This document shows, piece after piece, positions 6,122-13,741 of a DNA stretch of 13,930 nt. The stretch lies in NCBI GenBank assembly GCA_946614685.1, contig CAMOHF010000005.1, positions 1-13,930 on the forward strand. The letters run 5' to 3'. Within the stretch, counting starts at the first letter, position 1; every line of letters starts with the position of its first letter. Made by a program: the position numbers and the translations under genes. Source of the stretch: an uncultured Clostridia bacterium. Its GTDB lineage: Bacteria; Bacillota; Clostridia; Lachnospirales; Lachnospiraceae. The notes beneath the pieces were generated by a model. It saw only the letters and a program-made list of their open reading frames with translations. It searched no databases and was not told where the DNA came from.

Positions 6122-6224
6122 CTGCGGGCCTCGCGTCGGACTGGACGTGCTTGAGTACCGGGCATCGCGAATGTCAATAGGTATTCTGCACAAAATTGGA
6201 GGGTAAAACTTGGCCTGAAACCGG

Positions 6225-6253
6225 TTGAAAAAAAGACCTTCATAAGTTATAAT
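6225..6253 (+). promoter_or_regulatory. Strong promoter of the structured RNA
   Basis: TTGAAA (6225-6230) and TATAAT (6248-6253) are separated by 17 bases. No open frame with a ribosome site follows within 200 bases; instead a structured RNA begins, with transcription expected to start near 6260. The 100 bases between this promoter and the divergent phosphofructokinase promoter show no other clear feature. Confidence 0.75.
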
Positions 6254-6259
6254 AAACCC

Positions 6260-6466
6260 ATGAGAAATCAGTAAAAAATATATCTGGAATGTTCGATACC
6301 TCCTGTTTATTTTGAACCTACATTTACTTTAAACGGGATTCCTAAATCGTAGTCGGATGTCAGGCCTCCGTTTGCAGTGGAAGGCAGAACACTACGTGCG
6401 GTTGCCCACCTAGCTTTGCTAGGAGTCAGAAGGCAGGAGACGGCATCCCGGATATATTCTTTTTTT
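6260..6466 (+). ncRNA. ssrS: Probable 6S RNA (regulator of RNA polymerase)
   Basis: A structured transcript of about 200 nt with its own promoter. The ends close on each other: AATATATCTGG (6277-6287) pairs with 6448-6458, directly followed by T7 (6460-6466), so the closing stem doubles as terminator. The helix continues through ATGTT/GGCAT (6289-6293 with 6442-6446) and CTCCTG/CAGGAG (6300-6305 with 6434-6439). A largely unpaired bubble follows, with a small hairpin CCTAGC-TTT-GCTAGG (6409-6423) on its 3' side. An upper stem is formed by CGTAGT/ACTACG (6348-6353 with 6391-6396), capped by GCCTCC/GGAAGGC (6364-6385). Closing stem, open central bubble with a 3' hairpin, and apical stem is the layout of 6S RNA, which binds sigma-A RNA polymerase as a promoter mimic. 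The identification rests on structure and length. The alternative is a cis-acting leader of the gene at 6476. Confidence 0.7.
6448..6466 (+). terminator. Terminator of the structured RNA, abutting the next ribosome site
   Basis: The 3' half of the long-range closing stem (CCGGATATATT, 6448-6458) leads into CTTTTTTT (6459-6466). The GAGG ribosome site of the next gene begins at 6467, immediately after the last T. Confidence 0.6.
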
Positions 6467-6475
6467 GAGGAAATT

Positions 6476-8926
6476 ATGGGAAAAAAGCTGCTTGCGATCG
6501 TCGGTACCATGCTGCTTCTCATCCTTGTGATGATCGGCTGGCACGAGATTGCGCGAAAGATCAATAAAGACAAACATAAGGCAACGGACACGGATGCCGC
6601 AACAGAGAGCAATCTGGATCTGTATTACAGCTATGGCGATGTGGAGGCCCGTGTTGAGCGGCTGGCGACGGACGCAACGAAGCGGGAGGCCCTAAACCGC
6701 CTGATCGATCCTTTAAACCGAAGCGGCAAGGTGAATGTGGCCTGTATCAGGAATATGTGCTCCATTATCGGAGCGCCGGAAAGCCTTTATGCAGATATTA
6801 TCTTCTCGGACCGTGATGAGGATTACGTCACCAAGGAACAGTTTGACAGGATCTACGACAATATCATGCATTCCGACGCGGTGGAGGGACTTTCCTGTGA
6901 GACGGTATACGTTTTTGGTATCAATGATGAGGGAACCAAGCTCTCGGACGGAAGAAATGCTTACGATTTAGACACCGAGATTCCGGAGTCCTACTTCGGC
7001 AAACTGATCGATGTCTATGTCAACAACGGCACCGTGTTTGAAGTCCGGGGGGCGGCGTCCTCCGAGGCATCCGTATGTCTCGAATATGTGCTCGTGACGG
7101 CGCTCACCGACCAGAAGTGCACATTTCTCTACGGCGGAAGAACCGTGGAACAGTCCCTGATGCCCACGACCTCCATTTCGAAGATTGAGGAAGCGGACGG
7201 AGCGGCTCTCTCGTCTGTCACGGATGCAACGGCGACGGATGCAACCGCCACGGATGCAGTGGGCGGAATCGAGCGCACGGATATCTTTCTGGCGGATCTT
7301 ACTGTTACCAATGACGGTATCCGCAAGATCGAGAAGCACAGTGCGTCTGCAAGAGCCCGTGTGATGGGTGTTTCCAACGGGGCGCTGGTGATCGAGAACC
7401 GCGGCGCAAGAAGAACATCCGTGAATATTCAGATTTACAATGTGCTCGGAGAACCTGCATTTGAAAGCAGCCTGCCTTCCCTTGCGGGGTACGAGAGCGT
7501 TGAACTGTTTGAACAGGACGGAGAGATTCGTGCCTGCGTGATCGATCGTGAGATGAAAAGCGACACAATCAGGGTGCTCCTTTCCGACTCCGAGGATGAT
7601 TCTTACGATCTTCCGACAGTCATCTGCTCATCGGAGGGAGACTACAAGGTCTACTATCCGGACGGCAAGATCATCACGCATGACCCGACCGAGAAAGTGA
7701 CGCTTGACTACAAGAAATTCAAGGAGGGAGACACGATTCGCATCGTGCCGCTTTCCGACGCAAAGCTTACCGTGGAGACACTTTCACGCTCGTACGGGGC
7801 GCCTTCCTACGAGGGTACCCTTGAGGCGATCGTTTCCGAAAAGGGATTCCATCTGATCAATGAACTGCCGCTTGAAACCTATCTCTATTACGTGGTTCCG
7901 AGCGAGATGCCTGCGGATGCGGGCGATGAAGCATTAAAGGCGATGGCGATCTGTTCCAGAGGCTATGCCGTGATGCAGATGCGCGATGTGACTTACGGTG
8001 CATACGGCGCGCATATCGACGATACGACCATGTCCCAGGTATACAATAATGTCCTTCCCTCGGAGCGCACCATTCGCGCGGTGAAGGATACTTACGGCAT
8101 TGTACCCACCTACAAGGGCGAGTTGATCAAGCCCTACTATTACTCCACCTCCGGCGGCGTGTCCTGTACCAACGCCGAGATCTGGGAGGAGGAGGCTTAT
8201 CCCTACTTCGAGGTGAAGACCGAAGAGAAGGACCGAAGAGATATCGACCTCTCCGATGAGACGCTTTGCAAGAATTTTATTGATAACAGCAGTGATTATG
8301 CTATTATAGATAAGGACATGCCTTTTTACCGCTGGCAGGTATCCTACACGAATGCCGAGATGACCGAAGCGATCAAAAGGATGCTGCCGGTTCGCATGAA
8401 ACGCTCTCCGAACGGTGTCAGAAAGCTTTCGGAGGAGGACTTAAAGCTAGATCCGAAGCAGGATGCGGAAGCGGATACGTCTGAGGAAACCGGAGAGGAC
8501 ACCCCGCGGGGCGAGATCTTGGAGGATGCGGATATCGGCACCATCAAGTCCGTTAAAGTGAGCGAACGCTATCCGAGCGGTACGGTGAAGGCGCTTATGA
8601 TCGAAGGCAGCAAGGCGACGGTGGAACTGACCGGACAGACGAACATCCGTCAGATCCTCTCCACTTTAAATGTTACCATTGAACTTTCGGACGGCAGCAG
8701 GCTCTCGGGCTGGTCGGCTGTGCCGAGTACATTTTACTATATTGAGAAGACCGGGACGGGCTACGTGATCCACGGCGGCGGCTTCGGCCACGGCGTGGGT
8801 ATGAGCCAGTACGGCGCCATGATCCTCGCGGATGAGGGCATGGATTACAAATATATTCTCACCAGATATTACAGCGGCATCGAGTTCACCTCGATCTATG
8901 ACGACGATGAAGAAACTGATGAGTAA
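6476..8926 (+). CDS. Membrane-anchored SpoIID/LytB-domain protein, putative lytic transglycosylase
   Basis: An 816-residue envelope protein. Residues 4-22 form an N-terminal signal anchor, so the bulk is outside the membrane. Residues 50-430 are an unrecognised extracellular region including a T-D-A-T-A repeat (249-261). The SpoIID/LytB domain covers about 445-800: L-P-L-E-T-Y-L-Y-Y-V-V-P-S-E-M-P (464-479), where E477 matches the catalytic Glu of the family, Y-S-T-S-G-G (556-561), and the family-typical G-G-G-F-G-H-G-V-G-M-S-Q-Y-G-A (767-781). An acidic insert (about 640-685) splits this domain. Sporulation SpoIID (about 340 residues) is a peptidoglycan lytic transglycosylase; the size here suggests a vegetative or specialised relative. 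ATG 6476 is chosen because GAGG (6467-6470) and a signal anchor fit it; the frame upstream lies inside the structured RNA. It overlaps the next gene. Confidence 0.88.
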   Translation: MGKKLLAIVGTMLLLILVMIGWHEIARKINKDKHKATDTDAATESNLDLYYSYGDVEARVERLATDATKREALNRLIDPLNRSGKVNVACIRNMCSIIGAPESLYADIIFSDRDEDYVTKEQFDRIYDNIMHSDAVEGLSCETVYVFGINDEGTKLSDGRNAYDLDTEIPESYFGKLIDVYVNNGTVFEVRGAASSEASVCLEYVLVTALTDQKCTFLYGGRTVEQSLMPTTSISKIEEADGAALSSVTDATATDATATDAVGGIERTDIFLADLTVTNDGIRKIEKHSASARARVMGVSNGALVIENRGARRTSVNIQIYNVLGEPAFESSLPSLAGYESVELFEQDGEIRACVIDREMKSDTIRVLLSDSEDDSYDLPTVICSSEGDYKVYYPDGKIITHDPTEKVTLDYKKFKEGDTIRIVPLSDAKLTVETLSRSYGAPSYEGTLEAIVSEKGFHLINELPLETYLYYVVPSEMPADAGDEALKAMAICSRGYAVMQMRDVTYGAYGAHIDDTTMSQVYNNVLPSERTIRAVKDTYGIVPTYKGELIKPYYYSTSGGVSCTNAEIWEEEAYPYFEVKTEEKDRRDIDLSDETLCKNFIDNSSDYAIIDKDMPFYRWQVSYTNAEMTEAIKRMLPVRMKRSPNGVRKLSEEDLKLDPKQDAEADTSEETGEDTPRGEILEDADIGTIKSVKVSERYPSGTVKALMIEGSKATVELTGQTNIRQILSTLNVTIELSDGSRLSGWSAVPSTFYYIEKTGTGYVIHGGGFGHGVGMSQYGAMILADEGMDYKYILTRYYSGIEFTSIYDDDEETDE
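7220..7259 (+). repeat. 15-bp tandem repeat inside the SpoIID-domain gene
   Basis: ACGGATGCAACGGCG (7220-7234) is repeated as ACGGATGCAACCGCC (7235-7249) and partly as ACGGATGCAG (7250-7259). It encodes T-D-A-T-A twice and then T-D-A, an extracellular low-complexity linker. Copy number could vary by slippage without shifting the frame. Confidence 0.85.
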
Positions 8927-9857
8927 CATCTTAAAGGGTATAGGGACCTTTGGAAGGAAAGCCTCGGAGGACAGCCTGACCGCTTATGCGGCTCAGGCAA
9001 CGTTCTTTGTTTTGCTTTCCTTTTTTCCGTTCATGATGCTTCTGCTCGTGATCTCGTCCAAACTATCCTTTGCGAATCCGAACGTTGTGCTCTACGTGAT
9101 CGAGATTGCACCCCAACCGCTTACCGAGTATATCGCCAGAGTGATCTATGACATCCGTTTTTCGAGCGCGGCATCCTTTACCGTCGTGACTCTGGTGGTA
9201 TCCCTCTGGTCCGCAGCCAAAGGCATGCAGACACTGACCAATGCATTAAACCGCATCTATCGCGTGGAGAAAAGAAGAAATGCGCTGGTGACCAGAGTGC
9301 TTTGCTCCCTATATACACTGGTCTTTCTGATCCTCTGCGTGGTGATCATTGTCGTTCACGTTTTCGCCAAGGGGATCGCCAGTGAGGTGATGAGTTATTT
9401 CCCGCAGTTTATCGATGAGACCATGTTGGTTTTAAGCCTCAAAAATGCATTCACATTTCTTGTGATCTTCATCTTTGTGCTTCTGCTTTACTATCAGCTG
9501 CCCGGACGAAAGGGCGAGATGAAACATGAGATCGTGGGTGCGGCTGCCGCGTCCTTTCTCTGGCTCATCGTAACACAGATTTTTACGAAGTATATCGGAT
9601 ATGCGGCCGGTAAGTCCACCATGTACGGAAGCATGACCACCCTGGTGCTGATTTTGATCTGGCTTTATATGAGTATGCAGATCATCCTGTATGGTGCGGA
9701 GATCAACTATTTCATGACGGATATGATCAACAAGGTGTTAAGACGCAGAAAGGCGAAACGCAGGCTGAAGCATGACACGAGACTTCATCGGAAAAAGGCG
9801 AGAAAAGCGGCCAGACAGAAAGATTCGGCCGGTGACGATATACAGGATTTGTCATAA
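8907..9857 (+). CDS. YihY/BrkB-family inner membrane protein
   Basis: A 316-residue membrane protein of the YihY/BrkB family, once wrongly called RNase BN; its biochemical role is not established. Six hydrophobic segments lie at about 31-51, 92-106, 131-153, 180-197, 210-230 and 244-266. Family features include the amphipathic N-terminus ending in D-S-L-T-A-Y-A-A-Q-A-T-F-F (22-34), the W-S-A-A-K-G-M-Q-T-L-T-N-A-L-N segment (101-115) and the end of the last helix L-Y-G-A-E-I-N (261-267). The C-terminal tail (279-304) is strongly basic. The start is uncertain: ATG 8907 overlaps the SpoIID-domain gene by 20 bases and ATG 8919 by 8; neither has a strong ribosome site, which points to translational coupling. 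I keep the longer form, MKKLM, for its typical basic N-terminus. Confidence 0.88.
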   Translation: MKKLMSNILKGIGTFGRKASEDSLTAYAAQATFFVLLSFFPFMMLLLVISSKLSFANPNVVLYVIEIAPQPLTEYIARVIYDIRFSSAASFTVVTLVVSLWSAAKGMQTLTNALNRIYRVEKRRNALVTRVLCSLYTLVFLILCVVIIVVHVFAKGIASEVMSYFPQFIDETMLVLSLKNAFTFLVIFIFVLLLYYQLPGRKGEMKHEIVGAAAASFLWLIVTQIFTKYIGYAAGKSTMYGSMTTLVLILIWLYMSMQIILYGAEINYFMTDMINKVLRRRKAKRRLKHDTRLHRKKARKAARQKDSAGDDIQDLS

Positions 9858-9877
9858 GATGTCTTAGATGCTATAAT
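9849..9877 (+). promoter_or_regulatory. Promoter of the ABC transporter operon
   Basis: TTGTCA (9849-9854) overlaps the last codons of the YihY-family gene. TATAAT (9872-9877) follows after 17 bases. The start is expected near 9884, inside the small inverted repeat CCAAT-ATG-ATTGG (9881-9893), which could be an operator. Confidence 0.75.
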
Positions 9878-9914
9878 CAACCAATATGATTGGATATGCG
9901 AAGGAGGAAAAATC

Positions 9915-10913
9915 ATGTCTCTTGTAGTAAAGGATCTGTTTAAGCAGTATGGGGAAAAGACTGTTGTGGATCACATCAGCTTCTCAATGGAAAAGCCGGG
10001 TGTGTACGCACTTCTCGGTACCAACGGTGCCGGTAAATCCACATCCATCCGTATGATCCTCGGTATGCTTGAGAAGTCGGGCGGAGAGGTTACATGGAAT
10101 GGCGGACCCTTAAACTTTGATACGTGCAATATCGGCTATCTTGCCGAGGAGAGGGGACTCTATCCGAAGTACACGCTTTTGGATCAGATCCGTTACTTCG
10201 GTGAGCTGCGCGGCGTGACCGGCAAGGTGCTTGAGGACCGCATCGCTTACTGGGCGGAGCGCCTTAAGGTGGAGGAGTATCTCTTCCCCGAGAAGGCAGC
10301 CGAGGCTGAGGAACAAAAGAAAGAGGCCGAGGGTGAAACAAAGCCCGCAAGACCTGTCAGAAAGAAGAAAGTAAAACCCAAGAGTGCGGATCAGCTCTCC
10401 AAGGGTAATCAGCAGAAAATCCAGTTTATGATCGCTATGCTGTCCGATCCCGAACTTCTCGTACTCGACGAGCCCTTCTCCGGACTGGATCCCGTGAATA
10501 CGGACATCCTCAAGGAAGTGGTCAGAGAGCAGATCGCAGCAGGCAAATACATCATTATGTCCAGCCACCAGATGGAGGTTGTGGAGGAATTCTGTACGGA
10601 TATCACGATCCTGCACCGCTCCAAGGCTATGGTGACCGGCAACTTAAACGACATCAAGAAGAACTACGGACGGGTAAATCTCCTTCTCAAGGTAGAGCAG
10701 GACGTGACAGACATCATTAAGAAGGAAGGGATTGAGATCCTTTCCGAGAAAGAGTACGAGTATCGTCTCAAGGTAACCGGAGATGAGCAGGGCAATCGTC
10801 TGCTTGCCGCCCTTGTAGAGGCGAAGATTCCCGTGGTTCGTTTTGATCTCTCAGAGCTTTCACTTCATGAGATCTTTGTAAGAGAGGTGGGTGAAGAAGC
10901 GAATGAGCAGTGA
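9915..10913 (+). CDS. ABC transporter ATP-binding protein, NatA-like
   Basis: A 332-residue ATPase subunit that powers the two permeases encoded downstream. Visible motifs are Walker A G35-T-N-G-A-G-K-S-T43, a Q-loop region G-Y-L-A-E-E-R-G-L-Y (74-83) with Glu where most ABC proteins have Gln, signature L161-S-K-G-N-Q-Q167, Walker B L-L-V-L-D185-E186-P, D-loop S-G-L-D (189-192) and the switch His218 in S-S-H-Q. This pattern is typical of the NatA-type (sodium or drug efflux) subgroup. Residues about 124-158 are an added highly charged segment (Ala-Glu-Lys-Arg-Pro rich) just before the signature. The start is supported by AAGGAGG (9901-9907), seven bases upstream. The 3' end overlaps the permease gene. 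The substrate is unknown. Confidence 0.93.
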   Translation: MSLVVKDLFKQYGEKTVVDHISFSMEKPGVYALLGTNGAGKSTSIRMILGMLEKSGGEVTWNGGPLNFDTCNIGYLAEERGLYPKYTLLDQIRYFGELRGVTGKVLEDRIAYWAERLKVEEYLFPEKAAEAEEQKKEAEGETKPARPVRKKKVKPKSADQLSKGNQQKIQFMIAMLSDPELLVLDEPFSGLDPVNTDILKEVVREQIAAGKYIIMSSHQMEVVEEFCTDITILHRSKAMVTGNLNDIKKNYGRVNLLLKVEQDVTDIIKKEGIEILSEKEYEYRLKVTGDEQGNRLLAALVEAKIPVVRFDLSELSLHEIFVREVGEEANEQ

Positions 10914-12273
10914 AACGAAACAGACCAGAGAGAACATCTATCGTCTTGACGGTCTTTCCAAGGTGTTCAAGTTCACCTTCCTGCAGACCATCAAGTCTAA
11001 GTCCTACCGCGTGTCCTTCATCATCTTTGTGATCGTGATGATCATGCAAAAGCCGATCAACTACTTTACATCAAGAGCGGGACATGCATCGACTGATGCA
11101 AAAACAACCGTTTCGGCAGAGAGCATCGATACGATCTATTTCAGCAATGAATCGGGCCTTCCGATGGATGTCAATGAGATCAAGAAGGATCTTTCAGCGA
11201 AAACTGAAGACGATGCGGGGAAACAGGTTGCCGACAAGATCACATCGATCAAGCAGACCGCGGACGAAACGGTTAAGAGTCTTGGTGTGAAGGATTGCCT
11301 GATCGTGATTTCCCGCGATGAGAAAGGCTTTGCTGTGAAAGGCGTTGTGTCGGAGAAAACCGAAGCGGATGTGTCCGAAGTAGATGCGCTTGCAGGTTTC
11401 TTTGAAGAAGAATTTACCACAGCCAAGCAGGAACAGTCCGGCATCACGGAAGAAGATATCAAGATGCTACAGAACGGTATCGCCGTGGAAAAACTGGCGT
11501 CCTATACTGAGTATAACGGATCAAGCGACGAAGATGTGACCAAATCCCAGTTTATGGGATATGCCCTTACGTTCTCCATCATTATCTTCCTGGTGAGCAG
11601 CATGGGTGCTTCCTATGTCATCGGCTCCGTAACGGAGGAGAAGACTTCGAAGCTTGTGGAGAGCCTGCTTGTGACTGTACGTCCCATGGCACTTTTGCTC
11701 GGAAAGATTCTCGGGATGCTCACCTACGTCCTGATGACACTGCTTACCGGTATCATCGGTGCGAAGATCGTAGATATCGTGATGTTTGACGTTATGAAAC
11801 TGGAGATGGTTCAGGGAACGGAGACGATGTTTGATTTCGGTGTCCTGACCAAATTCGGTTACGGTATGACTGCACTCTTTGTCGTTACATTGCTGTTCGG
11901 ATTCCTGGCCTTCGGTATTCTCGCGGGTATGCTCGGAAGCGCGTGCTCCAAGACGGAGGATATCCAGTCGGCTACAGGTACCGTGATGATGATCTCTATG
12001 GCGGGATACTTTGGCGCGGTGTTTATCGGTGGACTATCCGCAGCCTGGGCGCCTACGGTGCTTGCTTTGGTTCCGCCTTTTACCTTCTTTTCACTTCCGG
12101 TGCTGTTTGCCTGCGGAAAGATCGGTGTTGGTGTATTGATCGGCGGATTTGCCATTCAGATGGTGCTGGTCGTACTTCTTGCATGGCTGATGGCAAAGAC
12201 CTACAGAAACCTTCTGCTTGCCGACAATAGTAAGCCGAAGCTCGGAGCGCTCCTTAAAGCGCTGAAAGCGTAA
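10903..12273 (+). CDS. ABC-2 type permease, NatB-like (first of two)
   Basis: A 456-residue integral membrane subunit of the ABC exporter. A first membrane helix (about 36-50) is followed by an extracytoplasmic domain of about 165 residues (52-217), then five or six helices (about 218-241, 264-286, 322-345, 358-380, 385-403 and 408-430). This is the standard layout of the ABC2_membrane_3/NatB group. The cytoplasmic coupling segment E-E-K-T-S-K-L-V-E-S-L-L-V-T-V (245-259) is characteristic. The start is uncertain: ATG 10903 overlaps the ATPase gene by 11 bases, while GTG 10891 would add four residues. Its spacing from GAGAGG is too short for the GTG and long for the ATG. Its N-terminus (K-V-F-K-F-T-F) also occurs in the next permease, so the two are probably paralogues. 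Confidence 0.9.
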   Translation: MSSETKQTRENIYRLDGLSKVFKFTFLQTIKSKSYRVSFIIFVIVMIMQKPINYFTSRAGHASTDAKTTVSAESIDTIYFSNESGLPMDVNEIKKDLSAKTEDDAGKQVADKITSIKQTADETVKSLGVKDCLIVISRDEKGFAVKGVVSEKTEADVSEVDALAGFFEEEFTTAKQEQSGITEEDIKMLQNGIAVEKLASYTEYNGSSDEDVTKSQFMGYALTFSIIIFLVSSMGASYVIGSVTEEKTSKLVESLLVTVRPMALLLGKILGMLTYVLMTLLTGIIGAKIVDIVMFDVMKLEMVQGTETMFDFGVLTKFGYGMTALFVVTLLFGFLAFGILAGMLGSACSKTEDIQSATGTVMMISMAGYFGAVFIGGLSAAWAPTVLALVPPFTFFSLPVLFACGKIGVGVLIGGFAIQMVLVVLLAWLMAKTYRNLLLADNSKPKLGALLKALKA

Positions 12274-12284
12274 GGAGGTGCGAG

Positions 12285-13682
12285 ATGTTTAAGAAAGCGG
12301 ATAAAGTATTCAAATTTACATTTCACAATCAGGTGACATCCGGATCCTACAAAACGATGACGATTCTGATCACTCTGCTTCTGTTTATCATCCCGGTGGC
12401 GATCTTTGGAATGATCGGCGTATTTACGGGAAACAAGGAGGATGAGTCCACAGAAAGCGGCATAGATAAGGTGTACGTGGTCAATTCCATCGCTCCGGAT
12501 GTGGACTACAACACACTGAACCTGATGCAGACGGAAAACTATACGGATATTATGTACGTGCGCGCGGAGAATCTCGACGCGGCGATCGACGAGATCACCA
12601 AGAACGGTGAGAAGACTTCGGTGGTACTTCTTATTGAGAAGAATGAGGACGGATATCTGATCGCCAATACGGTATATCCGGACGATACGCTCCTTGAGGC
12701 GGATAAGATGAAACACTTCAATGATTTCCTGTCGGAGCAGGAACAGGTGCTTACCGTGCTTTCCGGCGGGCTTTCTCCGGAGAGCATCATGCTGTTCTCT
12801 ATTCCTACTTCCAAGGATGTTTACACAACCGCGGGATACGAGACGGGGACATCCATCTATGAGACGGACAAGGAATCCCTTCGTCAGAAAGACAATCAGG
12901 AGATTCTTCCCTCATTCAACATGATCCTGGTCTTTGTAACGGTTATGATCGTGTACTTCATCGTGCTTGCATATGGCGCAAGCATCAATCAGAATGTGGT
13001 GCTCGAGAAGGCGTCCAAACTGATGGACACCATGCTGATCTCCGTTCCGCCGAGATCCCTAATCTTCGGCAAGCTTTTGGGCGTGCTGCTTGCGGCGTTC
13101 ATTCAGTTTTATCTCTGGATCGCAGCGCTGGTCGGCGGTATGATCGTCGGCGTGAAGTTTTATGAAAGTCTTGCGCCGAACGGCGAGCTCGCACTGATCA
13201 ACTTCTTCAAGAGTTTTTCGGAACTGGGTCTGTTCAAGCCGCTGAACATCGTGATCGGTGTTCTCGTGCTGACCTTCGGCATCGTGCTTTATTGCGCGCT
13301 TGCCGCGATCTCCGGTGCGATCTCATCCTCAAAGGAGGAAGCGACCAGTAACCAGTCGATCTTTGTCATACTTCTCGTTGTATGCTTTTATCTCGTGTTG
13401 ATGAAGGGCATGGAAGGAGAAGTTCCGAACTGGCTTTATATCTTCCCGGGTACCGCGGTCATGGTGCTCCCTGCAGGCATCTGCTTGGGAACCGTATCCG
13501 TAACGGTCGCATTGATCTCTCTTGCGGTCATGGCGGTAACCGCAGTGGCGGCGCTGGTACTTGCGGGCAAATTATATGTAATGATGGCGCTCTTTAAGGG
13601 TAACAACGTCAGAATCGGAAAAGCGCTTAAAATGCTCTTTTCTTCACAGAATAAGGTTCCCAAACAGACGAAGGAGTCATAG
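12285..13682 (+). CDS. ABC-2 type permease, NatB-like (second of two)
   Basis: A 465-residue membrane subunit with the same design as its neighbour: K-V-F-K-F-T-F at residues 7-13, a first helix (about 24-47), an extracytoplasmic domain (50-208), then about six helices (210-232, 259-289, 320-345, 357-373, 385-402 and 405-432). The coupling segment is L-E-K-A-S-K-L-M-D-T-M-L-I-S-V (240-254). The start is well supported by AAGGAGG (12272-12278), six bases before the ATG; that ribosome site overlaps the stop codon of the preceding gene. The two permeases and the single ATPase likely assemble as a heteromeric exporter. A terminator follows about 20 bases after the stop, closing the three-gene operon. 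Confidence 0.92.
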   Translation: MFKKADKVFKFTFHNQVTSGSYKTMTILITLLLFIIPVAIFGMIGVFTGNKEDESTESGIDKVYVVNSIAPDVDYNTLNLMQTENYTDIMYVRAENLDAAIDEITKNGEKTSVVLLIEKNEDGYLIANTVYPDDTLLEADKMKHFNDFLSEQEQVLTVLSGGLSPESIMLFSIPTSKDVYTTAGYETGTSIYETDKESLRQKDNQEILPSFNMILVFVTVMIVYFIVLAYGASINQNVVLEKASKLMDTMLISVPPRSLIFGKLLGVLLAAFIQFYLWIAALVGGMIVGVKFYESLAPNGELALINFFKSFSELGLFKPLNIVIGVLVLTFGIVLYCALAAISGAISSSKEEATSNQSIFVILLVVCFYLVLMKGMEGEVPNWLYIFPGTAVMVLPAGICLGTVSVTVALISLAVMAVTAVAALVLAGKLYVMMALFKGNNVRIGKALKMLFSSQNKVPKQTKES

Positions 13683-13704
13683 GCGACGGAACAAATAAGA
13701 AAAA

Positions 13705-13741
13705 ACGGCGGTTGGTCTAGTACCAGCCGCCGTCTGCTTTT
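13705..13741. terminator. Bidirectional terminator shared by the ABC operon and the convergent gene
   Basis: ACGGCGGTTGGT (13705-13716) pairs with ACCAGCCGCCGT (13722-13733) over 12 bp with one G-U pair, and the loop is CTAGT. On the plus strand the T run is short (CTGCTTTT). On the minus strand the stem is followed by TTTTTTCTTATT, a strong tract. The right arm lies inside the coding sequence of the convergent gene. Confidence 0.85.

Noticed and set aside
6155..6170. A TTGACA-like -35 box on the minus strand upstream of the phosphofructokinase gene.
   Set aside because: No acceptable -10 box follows at 16-18 bases; the pair at 6092-6121 is better.
6377..6475. An upstream ATG at 6377 that would extend the SpoIID-domain protein by 33 residues.
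   Set aside because: The extension lies within the structured RNA, has no ribosome site and would bury the signal anchor; ATG 6476 with GAGG fits better.
6580..6900. Possible EF-hand or S-layer-homology motif in the N-terminal region of the SpoIID-domain protein (around D-R-D-E-D-Y-V-T-K-E-Q-F).
   Set aside because: The EF-hand lacks the position-6 Gly and position-12 Glu, and only one SLH-like fragment is present, so neither domain can be claimed.
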